DNA from: a virus
IMG/VR virus record: IMGVR_UViG_3300028393_000139
Span: 1-40,794 of that record
Strand: one strand, 5' to 3'
DNA length: 40,794 nucleotides
The translations under genes and the position numbers were made by a program. Of the stretch, positions 14,965-23,617 are shown piece by piece (within the stretch, counting starts at the first letter, position 1; every line of letters begins with the position of its first letter). Below the pieces are notes generated by a model, which saw only the letters and a program-made list of their open reading frames with translations, was not told the DNA's origin and ran no database searches.

Positions 14965-15825
14965 TCAGGTATTGATGGTGATATACTCATCTTGTTGGTA
15001 TTTCTTCTTGTAGAAATCCAACATTTCTGGAACTCTATCGTATTGATGAACAATAGCAAATGGTTGTTTGTTCTTTCCATCTTTAACTAGACCATCTTCA
15101 AAGATAGGACGTTCTTCTAACAGATACGGACCAAATTCTTGTAGTTGATCTGGTTTATTTGTCACATGTAGATTACATGCAAAACCTTCACTCAATTTTG
15201 AAATATGAGTAATCATGTTGTATGGAATCCAATTCATCAGAATATTATATGCTGCCTGATCTGCAACCCAATCGGCACGATTCATCGACAACTGAAAAAT
15301 AATACCACACAAGTCTCTAATGTGATTTGCTGTTCCTACTAGTGTACCTACATTTAAAACTTCTGATTCTTTTATATCATCATAGAAATAAGGACCAAAA
15401 GACTTGATTATGTTTTCTCTGTTCCATGATTCATCTTTGATCTTGATGCCTTCAGATACAGCAATCAATTTTGTGAGAGGATTTTGATCAAGAATGGTCT
15501 CTACATAAGGAATTGGATTCGTTTGAAAGATAACATCACGAACATCGGTTGTGATTACATATCTATAATTTAGTGCGTTTTGTTTTAGAAATTGATAGAT
15601 GTGAATGAATCGTTCCATATGAAACATTGAACCTGATTGTGATTCACCAGATAATACATGAAATCCTTCGTCTGCTAGTTTTTGATTTGTTGATTCACTA
15701 GAACCAATAGATACGATTACTTTGTCACCTTCAAATCCACATTCACGTATTGATTCTACCCAAGGTTTAATTGTGTTGTATGAGTAGTTTTTAAATGCAC
15801 CAATAATTAAATCTTTTTTTGCCAT
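14965..15825 (-). CDS. Putative glycosyltransferase (DVRDVIFQ type)
   Basis: 286 residues. LIIGAFKNYSYNTIKPWVES and YRYVITTDVRDVIFQTNP give the pattern of nucleotide-diphospho-sugar transferases in which D-x-R-D replaces the metal-binding DxD. VLNVGTLVGT and ADQAAYNIL resemble the acceptor-side segments of such enzymes. The start ATG has ATGGAGAATTACC upstream, a leader shared with several other genes in the window. It overlaps the upstream GT2 gene by 19 nt. Donor and acceptor unknown. Confidence 0.7.
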   Translation of the reverse strand: MAKKDLIIGAFKNYSYNTIKPWVESIRECGFEGDKVIVSIGSSESTNQKLADEGFHVLSGESQSGSMFHMERFIHIYQFLKQNALNYRYVITTDVRDVIFQTNPIPYVETILDQNPLTKLIAVSEGIKIKDESWNRENIIKSFGPYFYDDIKESEVLNVGTLVGTANHIRDLCGIIFQLSMNRADWVADQAAYNILMNWIPYNMITHISKLSEGFACNLHVTNKPDQLQEFGPYLLEERPIFEDGLVKDGKNKQPFAIVHQYDRVPEMLDFYKKKYQQDEYITINT

Positions 15826-16532
15826 GGTAATTCTCCATTATATTTCTTCATCATTTGCTCATTGCCTCTTATAAAGAATTCTGCCTGTACCGAATCTGCT
15901 CTACTTGCTACTCTGTAGTTTACACTATATTGACCGTTCGTGTCAAATTTATCTTGAGTTTGCATCATAAATGGTGACAAGATTCTATCTACTTCTGGTT
16001 GTTCTTGTGGATGCCTTGCTCTACGATACCAGTATGGTGAAAACTGCAATGCTGATAGTTTTGGTATCATAAAACAGTTCACATCAACAAACATATCGTT
16101 GATTACCGAAGTCCACTTACCTAACGATTCACAATCATCGTTACATATGTATTCGCCTTCTTGACTGACTATTTTGCGTAGTGAGTATGCCCAAGTATTT
16201 CCTTTTGATATAACATCAACTAATGATTCAATATGATTTTCTTCATACCAATTATCTTCATCTAAAAAGCATATGAAATCACCTTTGGCAATATAAGTCA
16301 TTGCACCATAAATTCGATGGCCATTGTATTGATCTTTACCTGTTGGGTATGGTAGTTTAATAACATCTACATTTTGATATTCTTGTAATGTTAATTTTGC
16401 TTTAGGATAATCACCATCAATAACAACTAGGTGTTGTATGTTTTTATATGTTTGTGATTTGACAGAATCAAGTGTTTGCTTAAAGGTGGGTGCACCTGTC
16501 GTAGGTGTTATTACTGTAATCAAAGGAGTCAT
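15807..16532 (-). CDS. GT2-family glycosyltransferase
   Basis: 241 residues with GT2 landmarks: ITVITPTTGAPTFKQTLDSV at the N-terminus, KNIQHLVVIDGD for the nucleotide-binding strand and DFICFLDEDNWYEENHI with the D-x-D at about residue 95. The C-terminal half continues to a plausible acceptor domain without transmembrane segments, so it should act in the cytoplasm. It is the first gene of the glycan cassette, 4 nt after the next gene's stop. Confidence 0.85.
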   Translation of the reverse strand: MTPLITVITPTTGAPTFKQTLDSVKSQTYKNIQHLVVIDGDYPKAKLTLQEYQNVDVIKLPYPTGKDQYNGHRIYGAMTYIAKGDFICFLDEDNWYEENHIESLVDVISKGNTWAYSLRKIVSQEGEYICNDDCESLGKWTSVINDMFVDVNCFMIPKLSALQFSPYWYRRARHPQEQPEVDRILSPFMMQTQDKFDTNGQYSVNYRVASRADSVQAEFFIRGNEQMMKKYNGELPWQKKI

Positions 16533-16536
16533 AATA

Positions 16537-16821
16537 TTAGGAACGAGTTAGTTTTAGGATTTTCTCTATTTGTTTTTCTATGGTAGGTTTGCGATTTGGC
16601 CAGTAAATGTATTCTTTGTCAGCAGTTTGGTACAATTTCTGTAGAAATGGAATAACTAACTTTTCTACTTCTTTTAGTTTATCTTTATATGTTTCAACAG
16701 TCTGTTCGGATTCATTAACAACTTTGTTGTACTCATCTTCACTTACGGCAGAAAATCCAAAGTCATCAGATAAATCCTGATACTCTGCAAACACTTTATC
16801 AAAATTATAATCAATTGCCAT
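16537..16821 (-). CDS. Conserved small phage protein
   Basis: 94 residues, acidic N-terminus (DYNFDKVFAEYQDLSDDFGF) and a helical second half (LVIPFLQKLYQTADKEYIYW, RKPTIEKQIEKILKLTR). I recognise the overall pattern from T4-like marine phage genomes as a conserved hypothetical protein but know no function. It overlaps the upstream gene by 11 nt. No catalytic motif visible. Confidence 0.8.
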   Translation of the reverse strand: MAIDYNFDKVFAEYQDLSDDFGFSAVSEDEYNKVVNESEQTVETYKDKLKEVEKLVIPFLQKLYQTADKEYIYWPNRKPTIEKQIEKILKLTRS

Positions 16822-17284
16822 TTATCACATCCTTAATTTTTAAAAAATTATTATACAGGTTATATAGTTGAATAAAAGAATTGTGGTTTGCATAAAAATA
16901 TTCCAGTACCCATTTCTTTTCTTTTTGACGATTCAATTTAGTATCTGATTGTTTTGCAGCAATGATATCCATATTCAACTTATATTCAACATGAGTACGC
17001 AGCTGCATTGCATAATTTTCAGGATCAACCCATGCATCTTTTAGATGTTTACTATCCCAATCTTTTACATAGTCTTTTAGTTTGCCTGTCATTGATAGTC
17101 TATTCAAAAATCCACTAGGTATAGTGTTGTAGATATCTTTGGTTTGAATAAGTAACAATTTAAGTTTGTTTGCTTTTGGTTCAGGTAGTCCAGGTTTTTT
17201 TGAATACTTATCTACCAAATCAAAAGCATTGGAGATACCAACAGACCCACTATGAATTGAATTTGGAATATCATCTAGTGTCAT
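16811..17284 (-). CDS. Hypothetical protein
   Basis: 157 residues, mainly helical, Lys-rich, with no motif I recognise. It directly abuts the 448-residue protein gene upstream (stop at 17285) and overlaps the small gene downstream, so the three form one translational unit. The N-terminus MTLDDIPNSIHSGSVGISNAF has no signal peptide. Confidence 0.75.
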   Translation of the reverse strand: MTLDDIPNSIHSGSVGISNAFDLVDKYSKKPGLPEPKANKLKLLLIQTKDIYNTIPSGFLNRLSMTGKLKDYVKDWDSKHLKDAWVDPENYAMQLRTHVEYKLNMDIIAAKQSDTKLNRQKEKKWVLEYFYANHNSFIQLYNLYNNFLKIKDVINGN

Positions 17285-18631
17285 TTATGATACCTTAATA
17301 AATGGAGCACTATTTTTAGTGTTTGAAAGTGCATATCCTAAAGCACCTTGCACAAATGCATTTCTATTCTTTTCTGTTGTAGACATTAATATATCTATCA
17401 ATGTTACACCTAAGTATTTTGAATATAATTTATCTGATGAAGTATCTTTAGATTGTACCGCCGATCTGAATGCTTCTTTTGTCATTCCTGGACTATCATA
17501 CTTTGAGAATGTGTTATATAAATCATCAATCATTTTTTTATCTTTAACTCTTGCTAGACTGATTATATGTTGTTGATTTGGTAATTGATCTAAACCTAAA
17601 TCTTTTAATATTAAATTGATTGGACCATATGCTATCTTTCCATATTTTGCGACAGCACCAATCAGTTCACCTTGCCAACCAGATAAATCTGCAAATGAGC
17701 GTAGCTGCATTGCAATTTCATCTTCGCCTTTACCATAAATGTATACATCTTTAGATGATAATATGTTAGAATCTTTTTTATCGGCCTTAACTCTAAACCC
17801 ATTCCAAGTCATGGGCGGTCTTTTTTCACCAACATTATAATTTGTTTGATGAATGCCATTTAAAGTTTTCTTTAAAGATATTCCTACTAAATTTCTATCT
17901 TTTAATGCATTTAATAAATCACGATTCAAACAGTCTAATGTTTGACACTCAGAAATATCTAACTTGAATCCTTTTTTCACTGCCCATATATCAGCTGGCG
18001 ACCATTTATTAATATTTGCAAATGGTACTTCCATTTTCTTGTTGAGTTCAGAAAATTTTTTATTGATCATATCAACAAGGTCAGATCCACGATGAAATAT
18101 GTAATTACCTTGATTAAAAAGACCATCAACTAAAAATTTAGCAGTACGTTCATAATGTTTTAACCAAGCATCATCAGTTTGTGATATCATGTTCTCATCT
18201 GATTCGTCTACATTATAGATGTCTTTAACATCTTTATAATATTTTACCACTGCATTTTTATCAGCAACACCATATTTTGTATATACTGCACACCATAAAC
18301 AAACCGAGGATTCATTCATCTTTGTGTTTTCTGCTCCTGCACCAGAACCGCCTCCACCACCTAAATCTTTACTCTTAGATATATTTTTTAAATAGTATTG
18401 TTTATTATTTTTATCTTTCAATACAATCGAGTTGTATCCTTTGTTATCACCAGGAATCAAAGCAGCAATTTTATCATAAACAGATTTTTCATATTTAAAT
18501 ACTACCGGAGAAGGACCAATGGCCATCTCAAATGCCTCTCCGTTTTTATATTTTTCCAATATAATCATTTTACGGTCAGGTCTATTTGCTGTTGGTTGTT
18601 TGAAGAAATCTGCGGCGGATAATGCTGCCAT
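17285..18631 (-). CDS. Large hypothetical protein with WSPADIWAV motif
   Basis: 448 residues. Residues about 90-100 form a Gly-rich linker (GGGGGSGAGAEN) separating a short beta-rich N-terminal domain from the main body. The main body has a CLWCAVY segment and NKWSPADIWAVKKGF, a pattern I associate with phage proteins of unknown function. A C-terminal helical region (AFVQGALGYALSNT) follows. No catalytic residues can be assigned with confidence; a nuclease-like role is possible but unsupported. It overlaps the methyltransferase-like gene upstream by one base (TAATG). Confidence 0.75.
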   Translation of the reverse strand: MAALSAADFFKQPTANRPDRKMIILEKYKNGEAFEMAIGPSPVVFKYEKSVYDKIAALIPGDNKGYNSIVLKDKNNKQYYLKNISKSKDLGGGGGSGAGAENTKMNESSVCLWCAVYTKYGVADKNAVVKYYKDVKDIYNVDESDENMISQTDDAWLKHYERTAKFLVDGLFNQGNYIFHRGSDLVDMINKKFSELNKKMEVPFANINKWSPADIWAVKKGFKLDISECQTLDCLNRDLLNALKDRNLVGISLKKTLNGIHQTNYNVGEKRPPMTWNGFRVKADKKDSNILSSKDVYIYGKGEDEIAMQLRSFADLSGWQGELIGAVAKYGKIAYGPINLILKDLGLDQLPNQQHIISLARVKDKKMIDDLYNTFSKYDSPGMTKEAFRSAVQSKDTSSDKLYSKYLGVTLIDILMSTTEKNRNAFVQGALGYALSNTKNSAPFIKVS

Positions 18632-19899
18632 TATAAAAAGTCCTCTATGGTAAGTTTATCGTCGTCTATGTAACTACTGTTATTTTTTCTGAACACCCAA
18701 ACAGGTTCAATAAAAACACTATTAAGTTCTTGGGTATTTGGTCGTGCAACCATTCGCATACCAATTTTACCTATGTAATTTGAACCTTCGAATGACTGAA
18801 ATGTCTCTACCATATCGTCACATAGTTTAAGTCTTACACCACGGCGACTTCTAGGTTCTATGATATTTATCATCATATAACCATCACTCTTTATAGTTTT
18901 CCAAACCAAATTGGTGACTTTGAAAAAGAAATTATATTTCCATGCATCAAATGAATTGTATCTCGACCAAGATTGATCTTCAGTCTTGTTTGTTGTTGTT
19001 CCATATGTCTCGGTATCAAAGTATGGTGGTGAGGTGAAGTATAAATCAAACGTATCAATGTATAAATCCCAATTCACATCCTCACATGGTTTTCTCCATA
19101 TCTTAACTGTCTTTGTACCAATGCACTCAAAGTAATCTTCCGATTCAGTCAAGACTGGTGTTGCACCTAGCAATTCTTCATAGGCAACACATTGTTTCTT
19201 ATATACCTCAAACACTTCAGGATTTGGATCACAACCAACATATAGTTTTGTAGATGGTGTTGCATAGAAACCGGCAAGTCTGTCACCCCATCCGCAGGAG
19301 GTGTCTAGCACATTGACTGCTTCATGTTTCTCATAGATTGCCTTTGCTACAGACGGTTTAAACTGTGTTGCTGTGTATGTTCCTAGTCGAAATGATGAAC
19401 GGAACGTTTTCTCATTTACACCAGAGTCTTCCATAACACCATTACGCCAGAAGATCCAATTCATTCTGGAAAGATTACCTTTATCGTTCCAAATTTCCAT
19501 TGGTGCCAATGAGGCATTACTACCACACTTCATTCTGTTTTCTTGTTGAAAATAATCACTGACATCATTGAATGCATGTGTCTTATCAATTACACCCAAA
19601 GGTTTATCACTATACTTGTATTTGTAATCGTACCTTTCTTGTACGTCATCAAACTCTTTATATAAAGGTAAATGCGACTTCATACAAAAACGAATAAAAA
19701 GATTACCAAAATTATCTTTGTGTATTCTCTTTATTGGGAAAGGTATATTGTTTCTATGAACATACTCAGCAAGTGATTCTCTGATATCATCTTTTCGATA
19801 AGTGGTAATTAGATTTTGCCAACCATCAAATGATACTTCGGGTATTCCTCTGTCATCACAATTCTTAGAAAAATACTCAATTATTTCTTCATTAATCAT
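18631..19899 (-). CDS. DNA methyltransferase-like protein (TSPPYF), paralogue of 37251-38819
   Basis: 422 residues. The SAM site appears as AVNVLDTSCGWGDRLAGF, with YVGCDPNPEVF as the acidic motif II. LYFTSPPYFDTETYG is the catalytic motif IV of amino (N4-cytosine/N6-adenine) methyltransferases. The order motif I then SPPY is that of gamma/alpha-type enzymes. No specificity domain is recognisable, and the N-terminal 170 residues (helical, Lys/Tyr-rich) are unfamiliar. The second copy near the other end of the window shares the S(S/C)GWG(G/D)RL(L/A)G and TSPPYF elements. It overlaps the gp41 gene upstream by ATGA. Probable role: host or phage DNA base methylation. Confidence 0.75.
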   Translation of the reverse strand: MINEEIIEYFSKNCDDRGIPEVSFDGWQNLITTYRKDDIRESLAEYVHRNNIPFPIKRIHKDNFGNLFIRFCMKSHLPLYKEFDDVQERYDYKYKYSDKPLGVIDKTHAFNDVSDYFQQENRMKCGSNASLAPMEIWNDKGNLSRMNWIFWRNGVMEDSGVNEKTFRSSFRLGTYTATQFKPSVAKAIYEKHEAVNVLDTSCGWGDRLAGFYATPSTKLYVGCDPNPEVFEVYKKQCVAYEELLGATPVLTESEDYFECIGTKTVKIWRKPCEDVNWDLYIDTFDLYFTSPPYFDTETYGTTTNKTEDQSWSRYNSFDAWKYNFFFKVTNLVWKTIKSDGYMMINIIEPRSRRGVRLKLCDDMVETFQSFEGSNYIGKIGMRMVARPNTQELNSVFIEPVWVFRKNNSSYIDDDKLTIEDFL

Positions 19900-21269
19900 A
19901 CTTTAATATCGTCAAATGATTTCTTTTTGAATTTATTATCAACTTGTGGTTTACCTGAATCGACAATACCATTTTGTGCTTGTTGTTCAACATCATACAG
20001 TCTCATCTTTGATCTGTCAATACCTAGAACAAATCTTTTATGTAATGTCGGGTCAGAATATCGATTCTTTAATTGTTTCACCATTATTTGACCAAGTGCT
20101 TCGAGTTCCTCAGATGAGATAAGAGCGAACATGAGATCGGCAGTTGCTGGGAGTCCAAACGATTCACTTGTGTCCTCGAGGCCGGGGTCGCTGCTTGTGA
20201 AACCGCTCCTTGTGGTTTGAGTAGCAGAAACAATAGGAACACCAAATTCCACAGCCAATCCTCTGAGTTCTTCAGCGATTGCTTTAACGTAGGTATAGGA
20301 ATTAACATTTGCGCCAGCCTTAATACGAGCTGAGCAACAAATATTGAGATAGTCAATAAAGATAATGTCAGGTACGAAATTACGTTTGAGATGTAATTCA
20401 TTTAATAGTGTCCTGAAGTGAATTGAAGAAGCAGATGCAGTTGGGTATTCTTTGATAATAAGTTTACCCGTAGTCATCTGTTTTACTTTATTTACTTTTT
20501 TATCATATAAGTCTTTTGGCAACTCAGATAATTCATCAACTGTAACATTCAATAGATTGGCATCAATACGTTCTGCAATCTTTTCTTCTGCCATCTCTAA
20601 TGTTATATATAACACATTTTTACCTTGTGTCATACAACCAGCAGCAACATGGCACATAAACAAGGACTTACCTACACCAGTACCCGCAAGTGCAATGTTT
20701 AGTGTTTTCTTAGGTAGACCACCTTTAGTTATCTTGTTGAAATAGTCTAGATCAAAAGGAATGCGTTGTTCAACACGATGATAGAATTCAAATCGACTAT
20801 CTGAGTCATCTAGATAATCATGGCCAATTGAGTTGTCAAAACTTACTGCTAAGGCATCCGATAGTATCTTGGGAATCGCACCTTTCTCGTGAGTTTTGTC
20901 TTTTCCATCGAGAATAGAAATAGACCCCAATACAGCATTGTAAATTGCTTTCTCTTGGCAGAACAACTCTGACTTATCAATAAGCCATTCCATCTTGGTC
21001 TGCGTTTCCTTAGATGCCTCAATTTCTTTGATATAAGTTTCGCACTTCTCAACTTCTTCAGCCGAGATATTGTTCTTTTCTCTGATGGCAATACCGAGTG
21101 ATTCAGTCGTTGGTGAAGTATTGTAATTTGTTGCGAATGATGAAATCTCATTATAAATTAATTTCTCAATTCGATTAGTGAAGTATTCAGACTTTAGAAA
21201 TGGTAAAACTTTTCTTAAATATTCTTCATTGTAAATCAAATTTTTCAGTATCGTCGTTTCCAGATTCAT
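19896..21269 (-). CDS. 41: Replicative DNA helicase (DnaB family, T4 gp41)
   Basis: 457 residues from ATG at 21269; a TTG one codon earlier is disfavoured. AGGA lies nine bases upstream. Hexameric 5'-3' helicase of the phage replisome. The Walker A is LAGTGVGKS (196-202) after the LNIALAG strand, the Walker B region is DIIFIDYLNIC, and SYTYVKAIAEELRGLAVE closely matches T4 gp41. N-terminal residues 1-150 are the protomer-contact domain (ILKNLIYNEEYLRKVLPF). The region about 20090-20230 uses unusual GC-rich codons. The start lies inside the upstream small gene (44-nt overlap). Confidence 0.95.
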   Translation of the reverse strand: MNLETTILKNLIYNEEYLRKVLPFLKSEYFTNRIEKLIYNEISSFATNYNTSPTTESLGIAIREKNNISAEEVEKCETYIKEIEASKETQTKMEWLIDKSELFCQEKAIYNAVLGSISILDGKDKTHEKGAIPKILSDALAVSFDNSIGHDYLDDSDSRFEFYHRVEQRIPFDLDYFNKITKGGLPKKTLNIALAGTGVGKSLFMCHVAAGCMTQGKNVLYITLEMAEEKIAERIDANLLNVTVDELSELPKDLYDKKVNKVKQMTTGKLIIKEYPTASASSIHFRTLLNELHLKRNFVPDIIFIDYLNICCSARIKAGANVNSYTYVKAIAEELRGLAVEFGVPIVSATQTTRSGFTSSDPGLEDTSESFGLPATADLMFALISSEELEALGQIMVKQLKNRYSDPTLHKRFVLGIDRSKMRLYDVEQQAQNGIVDSGKPQVDNKFKKKSFDDIKV

Positions 21270-21549
21270 CAATAATATCCTGTTCTAAGTTTCCCGACAT
21301 GAGTTCTACAAGAAAATCACCAAGATAATTTTTGAAGGCCTTATCCTTCTCTAATTTTTTTGGTTTATCAACTGTAGATTCTAACACATCGTAAGCAAAA
21401 AGTAAATGAACACCATCACTTTCTTCTTTAAATTTTACTTTACCGTATTTAAAAGTGGTGTCGGTATATTGTCCTTTTAGTAATTTGATATGTACATCGG
21501 TTTCATTTCCTTTTGGGTAAATAAAACAATAATCAATACCTTCGATCAT
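21226..21549 (-). CDS. Small conserved protein between uvsX and gene 41
   Basis: 107 residues from ATG at 21549. GGAG lies six bases upstream inside an in-frame earlier ATG at 21561, so I read the first ATG as part of the ribosome site. The protein is beta-rich at the N-terminus (GIDYCFIYPKGNETDVHIKL) and acidic at the C-terminus. I know small unnamed genes at this uvsX-41 position in marine T4-like phages. T4 has gene 40 there, but I see no convincing similarity. Its 3' end overlaps the gp41 start. Confidence 0.8.
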   Translation of the reverse strand: MIEGIDYCFIYPKGNETDVHIKLLKGQYTDTTFKYGKVKFKEESDGVHLLFAYDVLESTVDKPKKLEKDKAFKNYLGDFLVELMSGNLEQDIIDESGNDDTEKFDLQ

Positions 21550-21550
21550 T

Positions 21551-22621
21551 TTATGCTCCATTCATAGTTTCTACAGAAAATGCGTCATCTATATCTTCTT
21601 GCATAATATTTCCATTTGCAATACTATATCTACTTTCAACATAATCTTTGAATGATTTTTTTTCTAAGATAGGTAACCAGAATTCTTTTGTGTCGGTATC
21701 TTTAATTCTAAATTTCTTATCTTCAATTTCACCTGTTTCAACATCTACCCGTGAATACCAACCATTGGATGGTTTAACAACATGTTTGGACTCAAGAGCA
21801 ATATCAAGGAGACCAGACCACTTACTAATACCACCATCAAAAGATACAGTGATAGGGATTTTAGATTTCTCTTTAACATATCGACTTTTTTCTACATTAA
21901 TTATAAAATTATATCCAACAACTTCTGTTCCTTCTTTTTCTTGTTGACGACCAAGAATAAAAATGTTATCTGCGGAATAGTACGAACCTGTACCACCACC
22001 AACGATATCTTTAGGATATAAACCAATTTCTTTATAGGTATGATTGACAACAATCATTGGAATATCTTTCATTGTCAAATGAGGTGTGACCATTCTGAAC
22101 AATGATTTTACTTGTTTTGCACGGCTCATATCAGCAACAGATTTACCTTCAAGTGCATCATCAACTTCTTTCTTCGATGCTAAGTTACCAATAGAATCAA
22201 TAACAATTATAATTTTATCATCTCTATCTAAACTGGTGATTTGTTGCATGATATCAAATTTCAACTGTTCGATATCAGTAAGAGGGGTATGGAGCACACG
22301 ATCGGTATCAATACCGAATGAATCGAAATAAGATTGAGGAGTCCCAAACTCGCTATCGTAAAATAATAGAGCAGCATCTTTGTATTTGTCCAAATAAGAT
22401 TTTGCCATCAGTAGACTGAAGGCAGTTTTAAAATGTTTTGATGGACCTGCCCACATGGTAAGACCAGGCGTTAGGCCACCATCTATTCTTCCACTCAATG
22501 CAATATTTATTGCTGGAATTGCAGTAGGAATAAAATCTTTTTCTAAGAAGAATTTAGATTTTGATAGAACAGCAGACTCTTTGATGCTACTGTTCTTTTT
22601 GATTTTGTCAAGTACGCTCAT
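21551..22621 (-). CDS. uvsX: RecA-like recombinase UvsX
   Basis: 356 residues. UvsX forms filaments on single-stranded DNA and drives strand exchange for recombination-dependent replication. Walker A is MWAGPSKHFKTAFS (GPSKHFKT 59-66, the UvsX form of GxxxxGKT), the Walker B strand is IIIVIDSIGNL, and VGGGTGSYYSADNIF corresponds to the DNA-binding loop region. Length is close to T4 UvsX (391). It precedes gene 41, and its stop overlaps the next small gene's upstream ATG. Confidence 0.95.
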   Translation of the reverse strand: MSVLDKIKKNSSIKESAVLSKSKFFLEKDFIPTAIPAINIALSGRIDGGLTPGLTMWAGPSKHFKTAFSLLMAKSYLDKYKDAALLFYDSEFGTPQSYFDSFGIDTDRVLHTPLTDIEQLKFDIMQQITSLDRDDKIIIVIDSIGNLASKKEVDDALEGKSVADMSRAKQVKSLFRMVTPHLTMKDIPMIVVNHTYKEIGLYPKDIVGGGTGSYYSADNIFILGRQQEKEGTEVVGYNFIINVEKSRYVKEKSKIPITVSFDGGISKWSGLLDIALESKHVVKPSNGWYSRVDVETGEIEDKKFRIKDTDTKEFWLPILEKKSFKDYVESRYSIANGNIMQEDIDDAFSVETMNGA

Positions 22622-22630
22622 AGTTTTCCT

Positions 22631-23617
22631 TTAAAATTTACCACCATCAAGATGAGGTTTCTCACGAAATGATAATGCATCATCATCATACTTTGATTTA
22701 GTTATAGGAGGAATTGTTTCTCCTGACGCTTCATCTATCATTATGAGATTTTCTTTTTCCACTTCAATTTTTGTTGAGACTTCATCAGTTTCTTTTGCTT
22801 TTTCTTTTGGAACAAATACCGGTATATCTAAATTGACTTCTGTTTTCTTTGGTACAGATGACGGTTTCTCAGATTTTTGTTCCTTCAATGACATATTTCC
22901 TGCTATCAATAATAACACGGCAAGAGGATCAAACACAAGCATAATCAAAATAATTACCACACGAACTGCTTTATCAATAATATCTCTATCTGAACTACCA
23001 TAGATTAATTCGGCAACATATTTAATCGGGCCGAAATCCGATTCAGCCTTGCGGAGCTCATTCGCAAGTGGCGCCTTTTCATCCGTGAGTTTGGTAATTT
23101 CTTTTTGTTGCCTCGCAATTTCATCAGTAAGTTGTATGCGCTCTTTCTGTTGGGTTTTGCGGATTTGAACCGACCGCTCTGCTCCTTTCGCATCTTCTGT
23201 TCGTACCATGACTTGATCCACAGCCGCATCAAGCTGTTTAAGTGCCAACTTGTTTGCATCTATATTCTCCTTCACTGTTCTAATCTTCTCATCATATAGC
23301 ATTACTTTATCTGCAATAGGACCAATCATAGTCGATTGCTCTAAATGAGATTTTGATAGGTAACCAAAAATACCCATCGAGGTGATAAACATCAATACTA
23401 CAACGGCAAGCGTCAAATATGTTTTTAGTAAAATTGGTATAGTTTTCCAGTTTCGATATAACCATGAGGTCGTAATAACTTTAGCAAATTCTAAACTAGA
23501 ACCCATGACAACAACAGGCCAAAAAGCACCAACAAATATTGATGCTAATCCAATTACAGAATAATATGCAGCAATGCTTGATAACAAGAATGCCGAAAGG
23601 AATGTTAAGTATATCAT
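22631..23617 (-). CDS. Membrane protein with central coiled coil
   Basis: 328 residues. Three N-terminal hydrophobic segments (about 3-25, 28-45 and 62-88) anchor it in the membrane. A long coiled coil follows (about 105-195, heptad-like LDAAVDQ, QQKERIQLTDEIARQQKEI), then another hydrophobic segment (VRVVIILIMLVFDPLAVLLL) and an acidic cytoplasmic-type tail. I know similar 'coil-containing' membrane proteins between gene 43 and uvsX in marine T4-like phages, without function. It is coupled to gene 43 by a TAATG overlap at 23617. The coiled-coil coding part also contains a second open frame with a strong ribosome site. Confidence 0.8.
   Translation of the reverse strand: MIYLTFLSAFLLSSIAAYYSVIGLASIFVGAFWPVVVMGSSLEFAKVITTSWLYRNWKTIPILLKTYLTLAVVVLMFITSMGIFGYLSKSHLEQSTMIGPIADKVMLYDEKIRTVKENIDANKLALKQLDAAVDQVMVRTEDAKGAERSVQIRKTQQKERIQLTDEIARQQKEITKLTDEKAPLANELRKAESDFGPIKYVAELIYGSSDRDIIDKAVRVVIILIMLVFDPLAVLLLIAGNMSLKEQKSEKPSSVPKKTEVNLDIPVFVPKEKAKETDEVSTKIEVEKENLIMIDEASGETIPPITKSKYDDDALSFREKPHLDGGKF
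23005..23259 (-). CDS. Possible overprinted gene inside the coiled-coil membrane protein gene
   Basis: An 84-codon frame starts at ATG 23259 behind GAAGGAGAATATAG, the best Shine-Dalgarno in the neighbourhood. In the host frame that stretch encodes Lys-Glu-Asn with the codons AAG GAG, which are rare in this phage. The product is very basic (Arg/Lys/Ser, for example LRGNKKKLPNSRMKRRHLR) and could bind nucleic acid. The frame may stay open simply because the host frame is a Lys/Glu/Gln coiled coil. Confidence 0.25.
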   Translation of the reverse strand: MQTSWHLNSLMRLWIKSWYEQKMRKEQSGRFKSAKPNRKSAYNLLMKLRGNKKKLPNSRMKRRHLRMSSARLNRISARLNMLPN

